Notes: generated from the letters alone by a model not told the origin. A DNA stretch of 64,000 nucleotides from Bacteroidetes bacterium GWE2_42_24 (GCA_001768515.1 MEOA01000001.1:248001-312000); one strand, 5' to 3'. Positions 34,521-45,506 are shown, counted from the first letter of the stretch. Numbers and translations are program-made.

Positions 34521-36320
34521 ATGGCGCTAGTTACACCTGAAGAACTTATATCGGCGAGTCCGGTTCTACGCAAATTAGGCGGGCGGACTTTAGCCCGTTT
34601 AATATTGCGGATTCTTAAGATCGACAGGCTTAATACGTTTTATGATACAATTCATTATGCAGAGCCCGAAAAAGGCTTGAATACCATCATTGATTATTTT
34701 GGGTTTAAGTACGAAGTGAGTGAAACAGACTTAAAACGAATTCCGCGAACAGGAGCCTATATCACTGTTTCCAATCATCCTCTCGGTGGTCCGGAAGGTG
34801 TTATACTTGCCAGATTAATGCTAAACATCAGGCCGGATTTCAAAATTATAACTAATTTCCTGCTAAGCCGTATCGCTCCTTTATCAGGTTGGTTTATACC
34901 AGTTAATCCATTCGAAAGTCACAAAAATTCTAAGTCAAGTTTTTCAGGTATTAAAGAGGCTTTAGGTCAGCTATCTGACGGCAAACCGCTTTGTATTTTT
35001 CCTGCAGGGGAAGTTTCAGCCTACCAAAAAAAATGGAAGACGATAACCGATAAAGAATGGCAGCCCTCAATCATGAAAATTGTTCAACGGGCGAATGTAC
35101 CAGTTATTCCGATCTACTTTGAAGGTAAAAACTCTCTTTGGTTCTATATCTTAGGTTTGATAAATCCACTGCTCCGTACCATCAGGCTACCGGCAGAATT
35201 CCAAAATAAACATAATAAACCTTTAAAAATCAGGATAGGTTCACCAATCAATATAGCCGAACAGTCTGATTTTAGCCAATTATCAGATTATACGCGTTTC
35301 CTGCGGAATAAGACTTATGCTTTGGGCATTCCCTATCATGAAAAAGACATTCAGAATACACAAATCCTAACACCGGAAGAAAAGATTATTGAAGCCATAC
35401 CTATAGAAGTTCTCATGGCCGAAATTGCCACACTGCAAGAACACTACCTTTTCAGTATTAAGAATTACTCTGTTTATGCACCGCCTTCTTCCTTCATTCC
35501 CAAAATGATGCAGGAAATTGCCCGTTGCCGTGAAATCACCTACAGGGAAGTAGGCGAAGGGACTAATAAAGCACTCGATACCGACAAATATGATGCCTAT
35601 TTTTATCAACTCTTCATTTGGGATGAGGAGGCCAAAAGGTTAGTGGGCGCATATCGGATAGGACCGGGCCGCGAAATTCTTTCGAAGTATGGACTTGAAG
35701 GTTTCTATATTCATAGTTTGTTTAAACTGGATGAAAAGCTAAAACCGGTTCTCAACGAAACGCTGGAACTTGGGCGTTCATTTGTTGTGAAAGAATACCA
35801 AAGAAAAGCTACCCCTCTTTATCTGCTATGGAAGGCTTTGCTTGTGCTGCTCTTAAAATTTGAGTACCGTTATCTGATTGGACCAGTCAGCATCAGCGGG
35901 CGCTTTTCGAATATTGCAAAAGCCCTTACCATTGAGTTTCTCGCGGCCAATTATTACCAGAATGATCTGGCTGGTTATATAAAGAACCGCGAAAAATCAG
36001 AAATCAAATTACATAAAGTAATTGACAGAGAACTCTTCCTTCAGGTAACCAAAGGCGATTTTGCCAAACTTGATAAATATATCCAGGACATTGATCCTAA
36101 CTTTACGACACCTATCCTGGTCAGGCAGTATGTCAGTATGTTGAACACCAAAACAATCGGGTTCAACGTTGATCCGATGTTCAATAATTGTCTGGATGCA
36201 CTGATGATAATGGACATCCGTAACGCACCCAAGGCGTTGATGGAGTCTTTGGCAAAAGATCTGAAAGACGCACCCAATCTTGAGAAAATTCTGAACGAGG
36301 TAGAATCAAGGGCACACTGA
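34521..36320 (+). CDS. fused PlsC-type O-acyltransferase / OlsB-type N-acyltransferase (amino-acid lipid synthase)
   Basis: A 599-residue fusion. Residues about 55-275 are a lysophospholipid acyltransferase domain (NHPLGGPEGVILARL at 85-99, FPAGEVSAY near 160, VPVIPIYFEGKNS). Residues about 300-530 match the OlsB/GNAT-like acyl-ACP N-acyltransferase family (YREVGEGTNKALDTDKYD, RLVGAYRIGPG, LELGRSFVVKEYQRK, RYLIGPVSISGRFS). Such pairs make ornithine or glycine lipids: the OlsB half N-acylates the amino acid with a 3-hydroxy acyl chain, the PlsC half adds the second chain. In OlsF fusions the order is reversed (OlsB first). Monocistronic. Confidence 0.85.
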   Translation: MALVTPEELISASPVLRKLGGRTLARLILRILKIDRLNTFYDTIHYAEPEKGLNTIIDYFGFKYEVSETDLKRIPRTGAYITVSNHPLGGPEGVILARLMLNIRPDFKIITNFLLSRIAPLSGWFIPVNPFESHKNSKSSFSGIKEALGQLSDGKPLCIFPAGEVSAYQKKWKTITDKEWQPSIMKIVQRANVPVIPIYFEGKNSLWFYILGLINPLLRTIRLPAEFQNKHNKPLKIRIGSPINIAEQSDFSQLSDYTRFLRNKTYALGIPYHEKDIQNTQILTPEEKIIEAIPIEVLMAEIATLQEHYLFSIKNYSVYAPPSSFIPKMMQEIARCREITYREVGEGTNKALDTDKYDAYFYQLFIWDEEAKRLVGAYRIGPGREILSKYGLEGFYIHSLFKLDEKLKPVLNETLELGRSFVVKEYQRKATPLYLLWKALLVLLLKFEYRYLIGPVSISGRFSNIAKALTIEFLAANYYQNDLAGYIKNREKSEIKLHKVIDRELFLQVTKGDFAKLDKYIQDIDPNFTTPILVRQYVSMLNTKTIGFNVDPMFNNCLDALMIMDIRNAPKALMESLAKDLKDAPNLEKILNEVESRAH

Positions 36321-36388
36321 GCAAGGTCTGCACAGATTTTCAAACAGTCATAACTTACAGGGCTACTGAAAATGTGGCCGAAATTCTA

Positions 36389-36396
36389 TAATTTTG
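36389..36396 (+). promoter_or_regulatory. -7 promoter box of the ileS-dksA-lspA operon
   Basis: TAATTTTG, 30 nt before the ileS ATG. Confidence 0.55.
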
Positions 36397-36426
36397 CAAC
36401 TTTTTGGCAAAACCAATTTTCGTCAC

Positions 36427-39400
36427 ATGGAAAAACCATATAGAGAATATCGAAATCTTAATCTGCCCGAAGTGGCCCGACAGGTCAATGAATTTTGGGT
36501 CAGAGAAAATATATTTGAAAAAAGTCTGGAGAACAGGGCCAATCATAAACCCTATATTTTCTACGAAGGCCCACCATCGGCCAACGGTATACCCGGCATT
36601 CACCATGTGATGGCCCGCGCCATTAAAGACATTTTCTGTAGATATAAGACGCAGAAAGGTTATCTCGTCAATCGTAAAGCAGGATGGGATACTCATGGTT
36701 TGCCAGTTGAAATCAGCGTAGAAAAGAAATTAGGAATCACAAAAGAAGATATTGGGAAAACCATTTCTGTGGCTGACTATAACAATCAATGCCGGACAGA
36801 AGTGATGAAATACAAGGATTTGTGGGATGACCTTACTCGTCGCATGGGTTATTGGGTTGACCTCTCTGATCCTTACATTACTTTTGAAAACAAGTACATC
36901 GAAACCGTCTGGTATCTCCTGAAGAAACTATACGAGAAAGGCCTTCTCTACAAAGGTTATACGATTCAGCCATTCTCACCTGCAGCAGGTACAGGGCTTT
37001 CAACGCATGAACTAAACCAGCCCGGGTGTTACAAAATGGTAAAAGACAATACGCTGGTAGCGCAGTTCAAACTTATCAGGTATCAAGACTCACAATGGCT
37101 GTTTAACAACCTGCATGGAGATCTTTATATGCTGGCATGGACTACCACCCCGTGGACATTACCTTCAAACACCGGGTTAGCTGTTGGAAAAAACATGCAT
37201 TATGTTAAGGTCAAAACCTTTAATCCTTACACTTCTGAACCGATCACTGTCATTCTCGCAAAAGAACTGGTCGGACGGTATTTTCCGGAAAAGAATGCTG
37301 AGCTCATGCTTGCTAATTATGAGGCTGGCCAGAAAGCCATACCATTTGAGATTGATGGTGATTTTACGGGAAAACAACTTGAAGGTTTACGTTATGAACA
37401 ACTCCTCCCCTATGCAAAACCAGAAGAAGGTGATCCTTTCAGAGTGGTATGTGGAGATTTTGTCACAACGGAAGATGGAACTGGCATTGTACACATTGCT
37501 CCCAGCTTTGGGGCAGATGATTTTAAAGTAGGACGTCAGTATAACCTTGGATCGCTCACACTGGTTGACAGACAGGGGAGATTCACTGCCGAAATGGGTG
37601 AATTTGCAGGCGTCTATGTGAAGCCTGAATATGCTGCCGATTATGACCCTAAAACAAGCCAGAGTGTTGATGTTGATATCATCGTTAAGCTGAAAAAGGA
37701 AAACAAAGCCTTCAAAACAGAAAAATACGAACACTCATACCCCCACTGCTGGCGTACGGACAAGCCCATCCTTTACTACCCACTTGATAGTTGGTTTATA
37801 AAGACCACCACCTTCAGGGAAGAAATGCTAAGGCTCAATAAAACGATTAACTGGAAACCCGAATCAACCGGAACCGGAAGATTTGGTAACTGGCTTGAGA
37901 ATCTGGTTGATTGGAATCTTTCTCGCTCCAGATATTGGGGGACTCCCCTTCCTGTTTGGCGGACAGAAGATGGGGTAGAGGAAATTTGCATCGGCTCAGT
38001 ATCTGAACTCTATGAACAGATCGAGAAATCGGTAAAAGCCGGTTTCATGCAGAACAACCCGCTGAAAAACTTTAAGCCGGGTAGTCAGACCAAAGAAAAC
38101 TACGAAGCATTTGATTTGCATCGTCCCACAGTAGATGATATCTTTCTTGTTTCTTTGTCAGGGAAAAAGATGGTTCGTGAAGCCGACCTTATAGACGTGT
38201 GGTTTGATAGCGGTGCCATGCCGTATGCCCAGTTCCATTTTCCGTTCGAAAACAAAGAAAAGCTGGCCGACTTCTTCCCAGCTGACTTTATTGCCGAAGG
38301 GGTTGATCAAACCCGCGGATGGTTCTTTACCCTACATGCCATTGCTACAATGGTTTTTGGCTCAGTAGCCTATAAAACGGTTATATCGAACGGATTGGTG
38401 CTTGATAAGAATGGGAATAAAATGTCAAAACGACTCGGGAATGCTGTTGATCCTTTCGAAACACTTGACAAATTTGGCCCCGATGCTACCCGTTGGTATA
38501 TGATAACCAATTCTCAGCCCTGGGACAATCTGAAATTTGATGCAGCAGGTATCGGTGAAGTACAGCGGAAATTCTTCGGAACCCTATACAACACGTATTC
38601 ATTCTTCGCTTTATATGCTAACATTGACGAGTTCAATTATTCAGAAGCAGACATTCCTGCCAACGAGCGATCAGAAATAGACCGTTGGATACTTTCAGAA
38701 CTCAATACACTGATTAAATCGGTCGATGGATGTTATTCTGATTATGAACCAACCAGAGCTGGCAGGCTAATCGCCGGTTTTGTAGATGAACATCTGAGTA
38801 ACTGGTATGTCAGGCTATCACGCCGTAGATTCTGGAAAGGTGACTATTCTACCGATAAGATCTCTGCCTATCAGACGCTTTATACCTGCCTGATTACCGT
38901 TGCTAAATTATCAGCTCCCATTGCTCCATTCTTTTCAGATCGATTATATACTGATCTTAACGAGGTTACCAGAAAAGAGAATAAAATATCAGTACACCTT
39001 ACTACCTTCCCAGAATGTGATGCCGGAATAATTGATTCGGAATTGGAACAGCGGATGCAACTAGCGCAAAAAATTAGTTCCATGGTACTTTCGCTAAGGA
39101 AAAAGGTCTTTATCAGGGTTAGGCAGCCTTTGGCCAGAATCATGATTCCTGTCCAGAACGAACGAATTGTAAATCAAATTTCTGCCATTAAGAGCCTTAT
39201 TATGACAGAAGTGAATATTAAAGATATTGAATTTTTGACCAATACCGAAGGTGTTTTGATAAAGAAGATTAAAGCAGACTTCAAGAAGCTGGGATCCAGA
39301 ATGGGCAAACACATGAAAAATGTGGCTGCAGCCTTGGCTTCGATGGATCAGAACACCATCTCACGACTCGAACAAGGAGAACTCTTTACCATCCATTCGA

Positions 39401-39801
39401 TGGGTGAAGTTCAAACGATTTCCCTTGATGATGTTGAAATATTAACCGAAGACATTCCTGGCTGGGTTATCAGCACCGAAGGTAATCTAACCATCGCACT
39501 CGATGTAACTGTGACACCTGAACTAAAAGCTGAAGGAATTGCGCGTGACATTGTAAATCGGGTGCAGAATTTGCGTAAAGAGAACGGGTTAGAGGTTACC
39601 GATCGCATCAGATTGTTCATCCATCCTCACGAAGAGATTAAAACAGCTATCAATACCAATTATAACTATATTTGCTCCGAAACACTTGCGGATGAAATTG
39701 TAATGATTGACTTGTCGGAAGTAACTGCAAGACAAGTAGCCGAAATTGCCGATGACCTGAAAGTGTGGATGATAATCGAAAAAACGCAGGCTACAAATTA
39801 A
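36427..39801 (+). CDS. ileS: isoleucyl-tRNA synthetase
   Basis: A 1124-residue class I synthetase, the long form found in Bacteroidota. The HIGH motif appears as GIPGIHHVMARAIKD near residue 55, the editing (CP1) domain contains WTTTPWTLPSNT and EDGTGIVHIAPSFGADD, and the KMSKS loop reads NKMSKRLGN. The zinc-free C terminus and DUF5915-like tail (DDVEILTEDIPGW, LTPELKAEGIARDIVNRVQNLRKENGLEVTDRI) are those of the type-2/eukaryote-like IleRS. I chose the ATG at 36427 (MEKPYREYRNLNL), since the longer reading overlaps the promoter box. Confidence 0.97.
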   Translation: MEKPYREYRNLNLPEVARQVNEFWVRENIFEKSLENRANHKPYIFYEGPPSANGIPGIHHVMARAIKDIFCRYKTQKGYLVNRKAGWDTHGLPVEISVEKKLGITKEDIGKTISVADYNNQCRTEVMKYKDLWDDLTRRMGYWVDLSDPYITFENKYIETVWYLLKKLYEKGLLYKGYTIQPFSPAAGTGLSTHELNQPGCYKMVKDNTLVAQFKLIRYQDSQWLFNNLHGDLYMLAWTTTPWTLPSNTGLAVGKNMHYVKVKTFNPYTSEPITVILAKELVGRYFPEKNAELMLANYEAGQKAIPFEIDGDFTGKQLEGLRYEQLLPYAKPEEGDPFRVVCGDFVTTEDGTGIVHIAPSFGADDFKVGRQYNLGSLTLVDRQGRFTAEMGEFAGVYVKPEYAADYDPKTSQSVDVDIIVKLKKENKAFKTEKYEHSYPHCWRTDKPILYYPLDSWFIKTTTFREEMLRLNKTINWKPESTGTGRFGNWLENLVDWNLSRSRYWGTPLPVWRTEDGVEEICIGSVSELYEQIEKSVKAGFMQNNPLKNFKPGSQTKENYEAFDLHRPTVDDIFLVSLSGKKMVREADLIDVWFDSGAMPYAQFHFPFENKEKLADFFPADFIAEGVDQTRGWFFTLHAIATMVFGSVAYKTVISNGLVLDKNGNKMSKRLGNAVDPFETLDKFGPDATRWYMITNSQPWDNLKFDAAGIGEVQRKFFGTLYNTYSFFALYANIDEFNYSEADIPANERSEIDRWILSELNTLIKSVDGCYSDYEPTRAGRLIAGFVDEHLSNWYVRLSRRRFWKGDYSTDKISAYQTLYTCLITVAKLSAPIAPFFSDRLYTDLNEVTRKENKISVHLTTFPECDAGIIDSELEQRMQLAQKISSMVLSLRKKVFIRVRQPLARIMIPVQNERIVNQISAIKSLIMTEVNIKDIEFLTNTEGVLIKKIKADFKKLGSRMGKHMKNVAAALASMDQNTISRLEQGELFTIHSMGEVQTISLDDVEILTEDIPGWVISTEGNLTIALDVTVTPELKAEGIARDIVNRVQNLRKENGLEVTDRIRLFIHPHEEIKTAINTNYNYICSETLADEIVMIDLSEVTARQVAEIADDLKVWMIIEKTQATN

Positions 39802-39805
39802 TTTT

Positions 39806-39811
39806 AGGAGG
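39806..39811 (+). promoter_or_regulatory. perfect Shine-Dalgarno sequence before the DksA-like gene
   Basis: AGGAGG, 7 nt before the ATG at 39819. Such an element is unusual in Bacteroidota, where translation initiation rarely uses anti-SD pairing; it fixes the start of the downstream gene. Confidence 0.8.
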
Positions 39812-39818
39812 ACCTATT

Positions 39819-40214
39819 ATGTCAGAACAAGAATCAAAAGGAAAAACCAGATACTCCGACGAGGAACTGGAAGAGTTCAGGCTTATCATTCTTGATAAAC
39901 TTGAAAAAGCACGCCTTGACCTGAAACTACTTACCGAAGCTTATACAAATACCGAAGAGAACGGCACAAGCGATACTTCGCCAACATTCAAGGTTTTGGA
40001 AGAAGGTTATCAGGTAATGTCGAAAGAAGAAAACGGTAAACTGGCTGCACGACAGCATAAGTTTATTGCATCGCTGGAAAACGCTCTGATGCGGATTGAG
40101 AACAAATCTTATGGGATTTGCCGGGTAACTGGTAAGCTGATTCCCAAAGAACGCCTGCGCATCGTTCCGCATGCTACGCTCAGCATGGATGCAAAGTTGA
40201 ATCAAGATAAGTAA
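39819..40214 (+). CDS. DksA/TraR-type RNA polymerase-binding protein with degenerate zinc finger
   Basis: A 131-residue DksA/TraR family protein. The N-terminal coiled coil (about 12-90) leads to the C4-type finger region YGICRVTGKLIPKERLRIVPHATLSM, in which only the first Cys is kept, so zinc is probably not bound through four Cys; my recollection is that other Bacteroidota members look alike. The family binds the RNA polymerase secondary channel and modulates stringent-response promoters. I took the ATG at 39819 because a perfect AGGAGG lies 7 nt upstream and the sequence before it belongs to the ileS 3' end. 17 bp after ileS. Confidence 0.9.
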   Translation: MSEQESKGKTRYSDEELEEFRLIILDKLEKARLDLKLLTEAYTNTEENGTSDTSPTFKVLEEGYQVMSKEENGKLAARQHKFIASLENALMRIENKSYGICRVTGKLIPKERLRIVPHATLSMDAKLNQDK

Positions 40215-40248
40215 GACGCCGGACTCACGACGAAAAGGCAAACGCGTT

Positions 40249-40863
40249 TTGAAAAAAGTAGCCCTTATTGTATCCATAGTACTGATTCTTGATCAGTGCC
40301 TGAAAGCATGGATTAAACTAAATATGTTTATTGGTCAGGAATACGAAGCTCTTGGTCAATGGTTTTTGATACATTTTACCGAAAATGAAGGAATGGCTTT
40401 TGGTTTCGCCTTTGGTGGAGCCTGGGGTAAACTATTATTAAGCATCTTCAGAATTATTGCTGTTGCTGCTATCGGTTATTACCTGCTTATACTCACACGT
40501 TCAAAGACGCGCAAGGGTGTCATCTTTGGATTATCATTAATTTTAGCAGGTGCGTTGGGTAATATTATCGATAGCGCAGTATATGGTTTGTTATTCAGCG
40601 AAAGCACCTATTATCAGGTGGCTAACTTCCTGCCCGATGCCGGAGGTTATGCCGGCTTCCTTCATGGTAAAGTGGTTGATATGCTGTACTTCCCTATAAT
40701 TCAAGCCACAATTCCAAGCTGGTTTCCCGTTTGGGGAGGTGAACCATTTCAATTCTTCAGACCAGTATTTAACTTAGCTGATGCATCAATCACCACAGGT
40801 GTATTGTACCTTTTGCTTTTTGAACGGTCGTTTTTCAAAAAAACTGATCCGAACACGCTATAA
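40249..40863 (+). CDS. lspA: lipoprotein signal peptidase (signal peptidase II)
   Basis: LspA removes signal peptides from diacylglyceryl-modified prolipoproteins in the inner membrane. The 204-residue product has four membrane helices and the family motifs DQCLKAWIK, FTENEGMAFG, GALGNIIDS (catalytic Asp) and FNLADASITTG (second catalytic Asp). It is longer than the E. coli enzyme (164) through an insert before the last motif (YQVANFLPDAGGYAGFLHGKVV), as usual in Bacteroidota. The start is TTG at 40249. Third gene of the ileS operon, 34 bp after dksA; many lipoproteins in this window depend on it. Confidence 0.95.
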   Translation: MKKVALIVSIVLILDQCLKAWIKLNMFIGQEYEALGQWFLIHFTENEGMAFGFAFGGAWGKLLLSIFRIIAVAAIGYYLLILTRSKTRKGVIFGLSLILAGALGNIIDSAVYGLLFSESTYYQVANFLPDAGGYAGFLHGKVVDMLYFPIIQATIPSWFPVWGGEPFQFFRPVFNLADASITTGVLYLLLFERSFFKKTDPNTL

Positions 40864-40967
40864 ACTTGTTTGAGCCTCAAGTAATAGCCCGTAAAATTAC
40901 CAGGATTATTATAATCGATTATAGTAGTTATTTAAAGCACCGCAAAACTTCATTTAAAAAAAACACG

Positions 40968-40975
40968 TAAGTTTG
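40968..40975 (+). promoter_or_regulatory. -7 promoter box of atpDC
   Basis: TAAGTTTG, 24 nt before the atpD ATG. A perfect 14-bp palindrome TATAATCGATTATA lies upstream at 40910-40923 and might be the lspA terminator stem or a regulator site. Confidence 0.6.
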
Positions 40976-40978
40976 TAG

Positions 40979-42511
<1,533 letters not shown>

Positions 42512-42517
42512 GGAACC

Positions 42518-42757
42518 ATGAAACTTCAGATTATAAGACCTGATAGCCAGTTATTTTCTGGTGATAACATCGCCCTGGTTCAATTACCCGGTCTCGACGG
42601 ATCATTTGAGATACTGGAAAACCACGCTCCAATGATCAGTGCTCTCAAGGCGGGTCGCATTAAAGTAATTGACAACGATAAGCAAACTCAATATTTCACT
42701 ATCGGTGGTGGAATACTTGAAGTGCTACACAATCAAGTGCTCGTATTGGCTGAATAA
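42518..42757 (+). CDS. atpC: F1 ATP synthase, epsilon subunit, short form
   Basis: A 79-residue epsilon subunit. It covers the N-terminal beta-sandwich only (MKLQIIRPDSQLFSGDNIALVQLPGLDGSFEILENHAPMISALKAGRI), which attaches epsilon to gamma and the c-ring. The C-terminal two-helix domain that inhibits ATP hydrolysis in E. coli (139 residues) is absent. The frame ends naturally at TAA and a strong bidirectional hairpin follows, so this is not a frameshifted copy. Confidence 0.95.
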   Translation: MKLQIIRPDSQLFSGDNIALVQLPGLDGSFEILENHAPMISALKAGRIKVIDNDKQTQYFTIGGGILEVLHNQVLVLAE

Positions 42758-42777
42758 TCACTTTTAGTATATGTCAC

Positions 42778-42829
42778 AACATCTACGGCATCAGAACTGA
42801 TTATCAGTTTTGATGCCGTAGATGTTTTT
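42778..42829. terminator. long bidirectional hairpin terminator
   Basis: Arms AACATCTACGGCATCA (42778-42793) and its exact complement (42811-42826) extend inward through a G-T pair to AACTGAT/ATCAGTT, giving a nearly loop-free stem of about 23 bp. A T-run follows on the plus strand. It separates convergent atpC and the SnoaL-like gene. Confidence 0.85.
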
Positions 42830-42850
42830 ACGTAAGTTAATATTAGCTCA

Positions 42851-43354
42851 TTACTCAGAGATTGCCGGAAGTGAAAGATGGCTTTGAACAATATACCAAG
42901 TACTATCGCGCTTTTCAAGTACTCCTGTAAATCTCACCCCCTCCAGATTATAAGGTTTATTTCCCCGAATGAAACTATAGCTAACTATTTCTGAAAACCA
43001 GGCAGTAGTTCCCGTGGAATTGACATTAACAACCTGATCACGAACCGACAAATAAGGTTGTTCCAATTGCGCAAACTGGTCATTAAAAGCTTCCTGAATT
43101 TGAGACCATCCGGTAAGCCGCTCTGAGCCCTCCGTTCCAAAGACTATAATATCGCTATCGGGCGCCCAGATATTTTGAATTAAGTCTATATCCTGCTTTT
43201 CGCTGGCAATAACGTATCGTTCGAGTACCATTTCTACCTTGTTGATCTCTATTTGTAAACTGGCATCACCAAGAAGTTGAATACCAGCAGGCGGCTCATG
43301 ACAGCAAGAGATTAAAAGCAGACAGATCATAAAGCATAGTAAGCAGTTTTTCAT
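42851..43354 (-). CDS. SnoaL/NTF2-like lipoprotein
   Basis: A 167-residue protein with lipoprotein signal (CFMICLLLISCCHEP; Cys17 likely lipidated). The mature part has an NTF2-like cone fold pattern: INKVEMVLERYVIASEKQDIDLIQNIWAPDSDIIVFGTEGSERLTGWSQIQEAF, then RDQVVNVNSTGTTAWFSEIVSYSF and a final VLEKRDSTWYIVQSHLS strand, typical of SnoaL_3 nuclear-transport-factor-like proteins. No enzymatic assignment is possible. Own promoter TATATTTG at 43385-43392. Confidence 0.85.
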   Translation of the reverse strand: MKNCLLCFMICLLLISCCHEPPAGIQLLGDASLQIEINKVEMVLERYVIASEKQDIDLIQNIWAPDSDIIVFGTEGSERLTGWSQIQEAFNDQFAQLEQPYLSVRDQVVNVNSTGTTAWFSEIVSYSFIRGNKPYNLEGVRFTGVLEKRDSTWYIVQSHLSLPAISE

Positions 43355-43384
43355 AGCATGTCAGATTATTTTGATGAGCTTCTA

Positions 43385-43392
43385 CAAATATA
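43385..43392 (-). promoter_or_regulatory. -7 promoter box of the SnoaL-like gene
   Basis: TATATTTG on the minus strand, 30 nt before the ATG at 43354. Confidence 0.55.
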
Positions 43393-43502
43393 CGACCGAA
43401 TACCCCGAAATGATCCTTCCTGGAAAACTTTTAACAATGAGTGTTAAATGGCATGCCCTTATGAATTATCAGTACTTTAGCGCCCTTTTATAAACATGAC
43501 CT

Positions 43503-45506
43503 ATGGATCAGGAATTGTTCAAAATTCTTCTGGTTGACGACCGGCAGGAAAACCTGCTTACACTAGAAAATATTCTGGAGTCACCAGATCTAAAACTTAT
43601 TAAGGCCACAAATGGAAACGAAGCGTTGGCAATACTATGGGAGCACGATGTAGCACTTGTACTGATGGATGTGCAAATGCCGGGAATGGATGGATTCGAA
43701 GTTGCCGAAATTATGCGAAGCCGTGAGAAAACCAAAATGATTCCGATCATCTTTATCACCGCAATCAGCAAAGAAAGACAACATATATTCAGAGGATACG
43801 ACGCCGGGGCAGTCGATTACCTATATAAGCCACTAGATATTGAGATACTGCGCAGCAAAATAAGAGCATATATTGAACTATTCCGCCATCGGTATGCACT
43901 TCAGCAGACAACTGCCAAACTTGAGCAAACTGTTAAAGAGCTGGCAAGGGCTAAGCAAATTGCAGAGGAGGCGACCCAGGCAAAAAGTATCTTTCTGGCT
44001 ACCATGAGCCATGAAATCAGAACACCATTGAACGGGATTATCGGTATGGCCGATCTGATGACAATGGATGACTTGTCGGAATTACAACGCGACAGAGCAA
44101 ATGCTATCAGAGAATCAGGAGAATCACTGCTTGAAATTATTAACGATATCCTTGATCTATCAAAAATTGAAGCTAACAAACTTGAATTAGAATTAATCAA
44201 ATTCAGCCTTCGTGAAGTTTGCCTCAAAACCACACGCCTCATCGCAGTGAAGGCTCGCGAAAAAGAACTTGAGCTACAGCTAAGGGTTGACCCTGCAATT
44301 CCGGATATTATCGTGGGCGATCCTGTTCGCTTGCGACAGGTGTTAATTAATTTACTCAGCAATGCTGTAAAATTTACATCGATAGGAACCGTTTCTCTGG
44401 ACATCAGTATTAAGCGAACCGGTGACAGTACAGCCGACTTTTTCTTCTCAGTAGTGGATACAGGAATTGGCATCGAGTATGAAAAAACTGATATACTATT
44501 CGATAAATACAAGCAGGCCAAAATATCAACAACCAGGAAGTTCGGAGGAACTGGTTTAGGGCTCTACATTAGTCAGAAACTTGTCAGCAAAATGGGTGGG
44601 ACAATAAAAGTTGAAAGTGTTCCCCAAAAGGGTAGCCGGTTCTTTTTCACCCTGCCATTCCAATTCATTAATCAGAATGAAAGGCTGATGATATTACCTG
44701 AATATCTTCGCAAAGCCGCCCTGATTGGCCAATCTGACCACAACAATCAACAAATTGTCGATCAGCTCTCCTTCTGGAATTGCGAAACCGTACTGTCATC
44801 ACCAGAGATGTTTGTCGGCAGCTCCAGAACATTTCCGCATCTGGCCATTATCGATTTCAACACACCGGGCACATACGATTTACTGGAAAATGATTTGTTT
44901 AAAGAATTTATGAAAACTGACCCTGTTGTCGTTGCAACCGATGATGATCCAACAGTAGTGCCGCTGAAATTAAAACAAATGACAAGAGAGCTGTACTCTT
45001 TGAGTAAACCCTTTGTCTCGGTGGAGCTCCAGAAGATAATTGAATTACACCGCTCTAAAGCGGCAGGATTACAGCGAAATACAACAGATGAAGCGATCAC
45101 TGGCCAAATGCAATCTTTGCGAATTTTATTAGCTGAAGATCAAGCTATTAATCGCAAGATTGCAGTAGGGATGCTTCAAAAAATGGGCTATACCATAATC
45201 GAGGCAGTAAATGGCAACGAAGCCGTTGAGAAATTCATCAACGAACCATTTGATCTGATTCTGATGGATGTACAAATGCCCGAGCTAGATGGCTATGAAG
45301 CGACTCGTAGGATAAGAAAGATCGAAGAAGCCCTCGGTACACATATACCTGTTGTCGCACTTACAGCCCACGCTATGAAAGGGGATAGGGAAAAATCGAT
45401 TGAAAACGGAATGGACGCCCACATCACCAAACCCTTCAAAATGGAAGAATTATATCGGTTAATCAACGAAGTAACCATTAAAAAGCTCAGACATGAATCT
45501 CATTAA
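43503..45506 (+). CDS. cytoplasmic hybrid histidine kinase, REC-HisKA-HATPase-pseudoREC-REC
   Basis: 667 residues without signal or membrane helix. Residues 6-125 are a receiver ([18 protein letters not shown] with Asp56, YKPL). A helical linker (about 130-160) leads to His[16 protein letters not shown] (His170) and an ATPase domain ([27 protein letters not shown]). Residues about 403-520 have receiver-like sequence without the N-terminal acid pair (RKAALIGQ ... AIIDFNTPG ... LSKPF), a degenerate receiver. Residues 533-660 are an intact receiver ([19 protein letters not shown] with Asp589). First gene of a five-gene signalling block; it overlaps the next gene by 14 bp. Confidence 0.95.
   Translation: MDQELFKILLVDDRQENLLTLENILESPDLKLIKATNGNEALAILWEHDVALVLMDVQMPGMDGFEVAEIMRSREKTKMIPIIFITAISKERQHIFRGYDAGAVDYLYKPLDIEILRSKIRAYIELFRHRYALQQTTAKLEQTVKELARAKQIAEEATQAKSIFLATMSHEIRTPLNGIIGMADLMTMDDLSELQRDRANAIRESGESLLEIINDILDLSKIEANKLELELIKFSLREVCLKTTRLIAVKAREKELELQLRVDPAIPDIIVGDPVRLRQVLINLLSNAVKFTSIGTVSLDISIKRTGDSTADFFFSVVDTGIGIEYEKTDILFDKYKQAKISTTRKFGGTGLGLYISQKLVSKMGGTIKVESVPQKGSRFFFTLPFQFINQNERLMILPEYLRKAALIGQSDHNNQQIVDQLSFWNCETVLSSPEMFVGSSRTFPHLAIIDFNTPGTYDLLENDLFKEFMKTDPVVVATDDDPTVVPLKLKQMTRELYSLSKPFVSVELQKIIELHRSKAAGLQRNTTDEAITGQMQSLRILLAEDQAINRKIAVGMLQKMGYTIIEAVNGNEAVEKFINEPFDLILMDVQMPELDGYEATRRIRKIEEALGTHIPVVALTAHAMKGDREKSIENGMDAHITKPFKMEELYRLINEVTIKKLRHESH

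Noticed and set aside
40910-40923. TATAATCGATTATA as operator of atpDC
   Set aside because: Perfect palindrome but AT-rich and lying far upstream of the -7 box; it may simply be the lspA terminator stem. Not strong enough to call.
43901-44521. 206-codon frame antisense to the first hybrid kinase
   Set aside because: Ser/Ile-rich shadow of the kinase codons; the sense frame has all kinase motifs.
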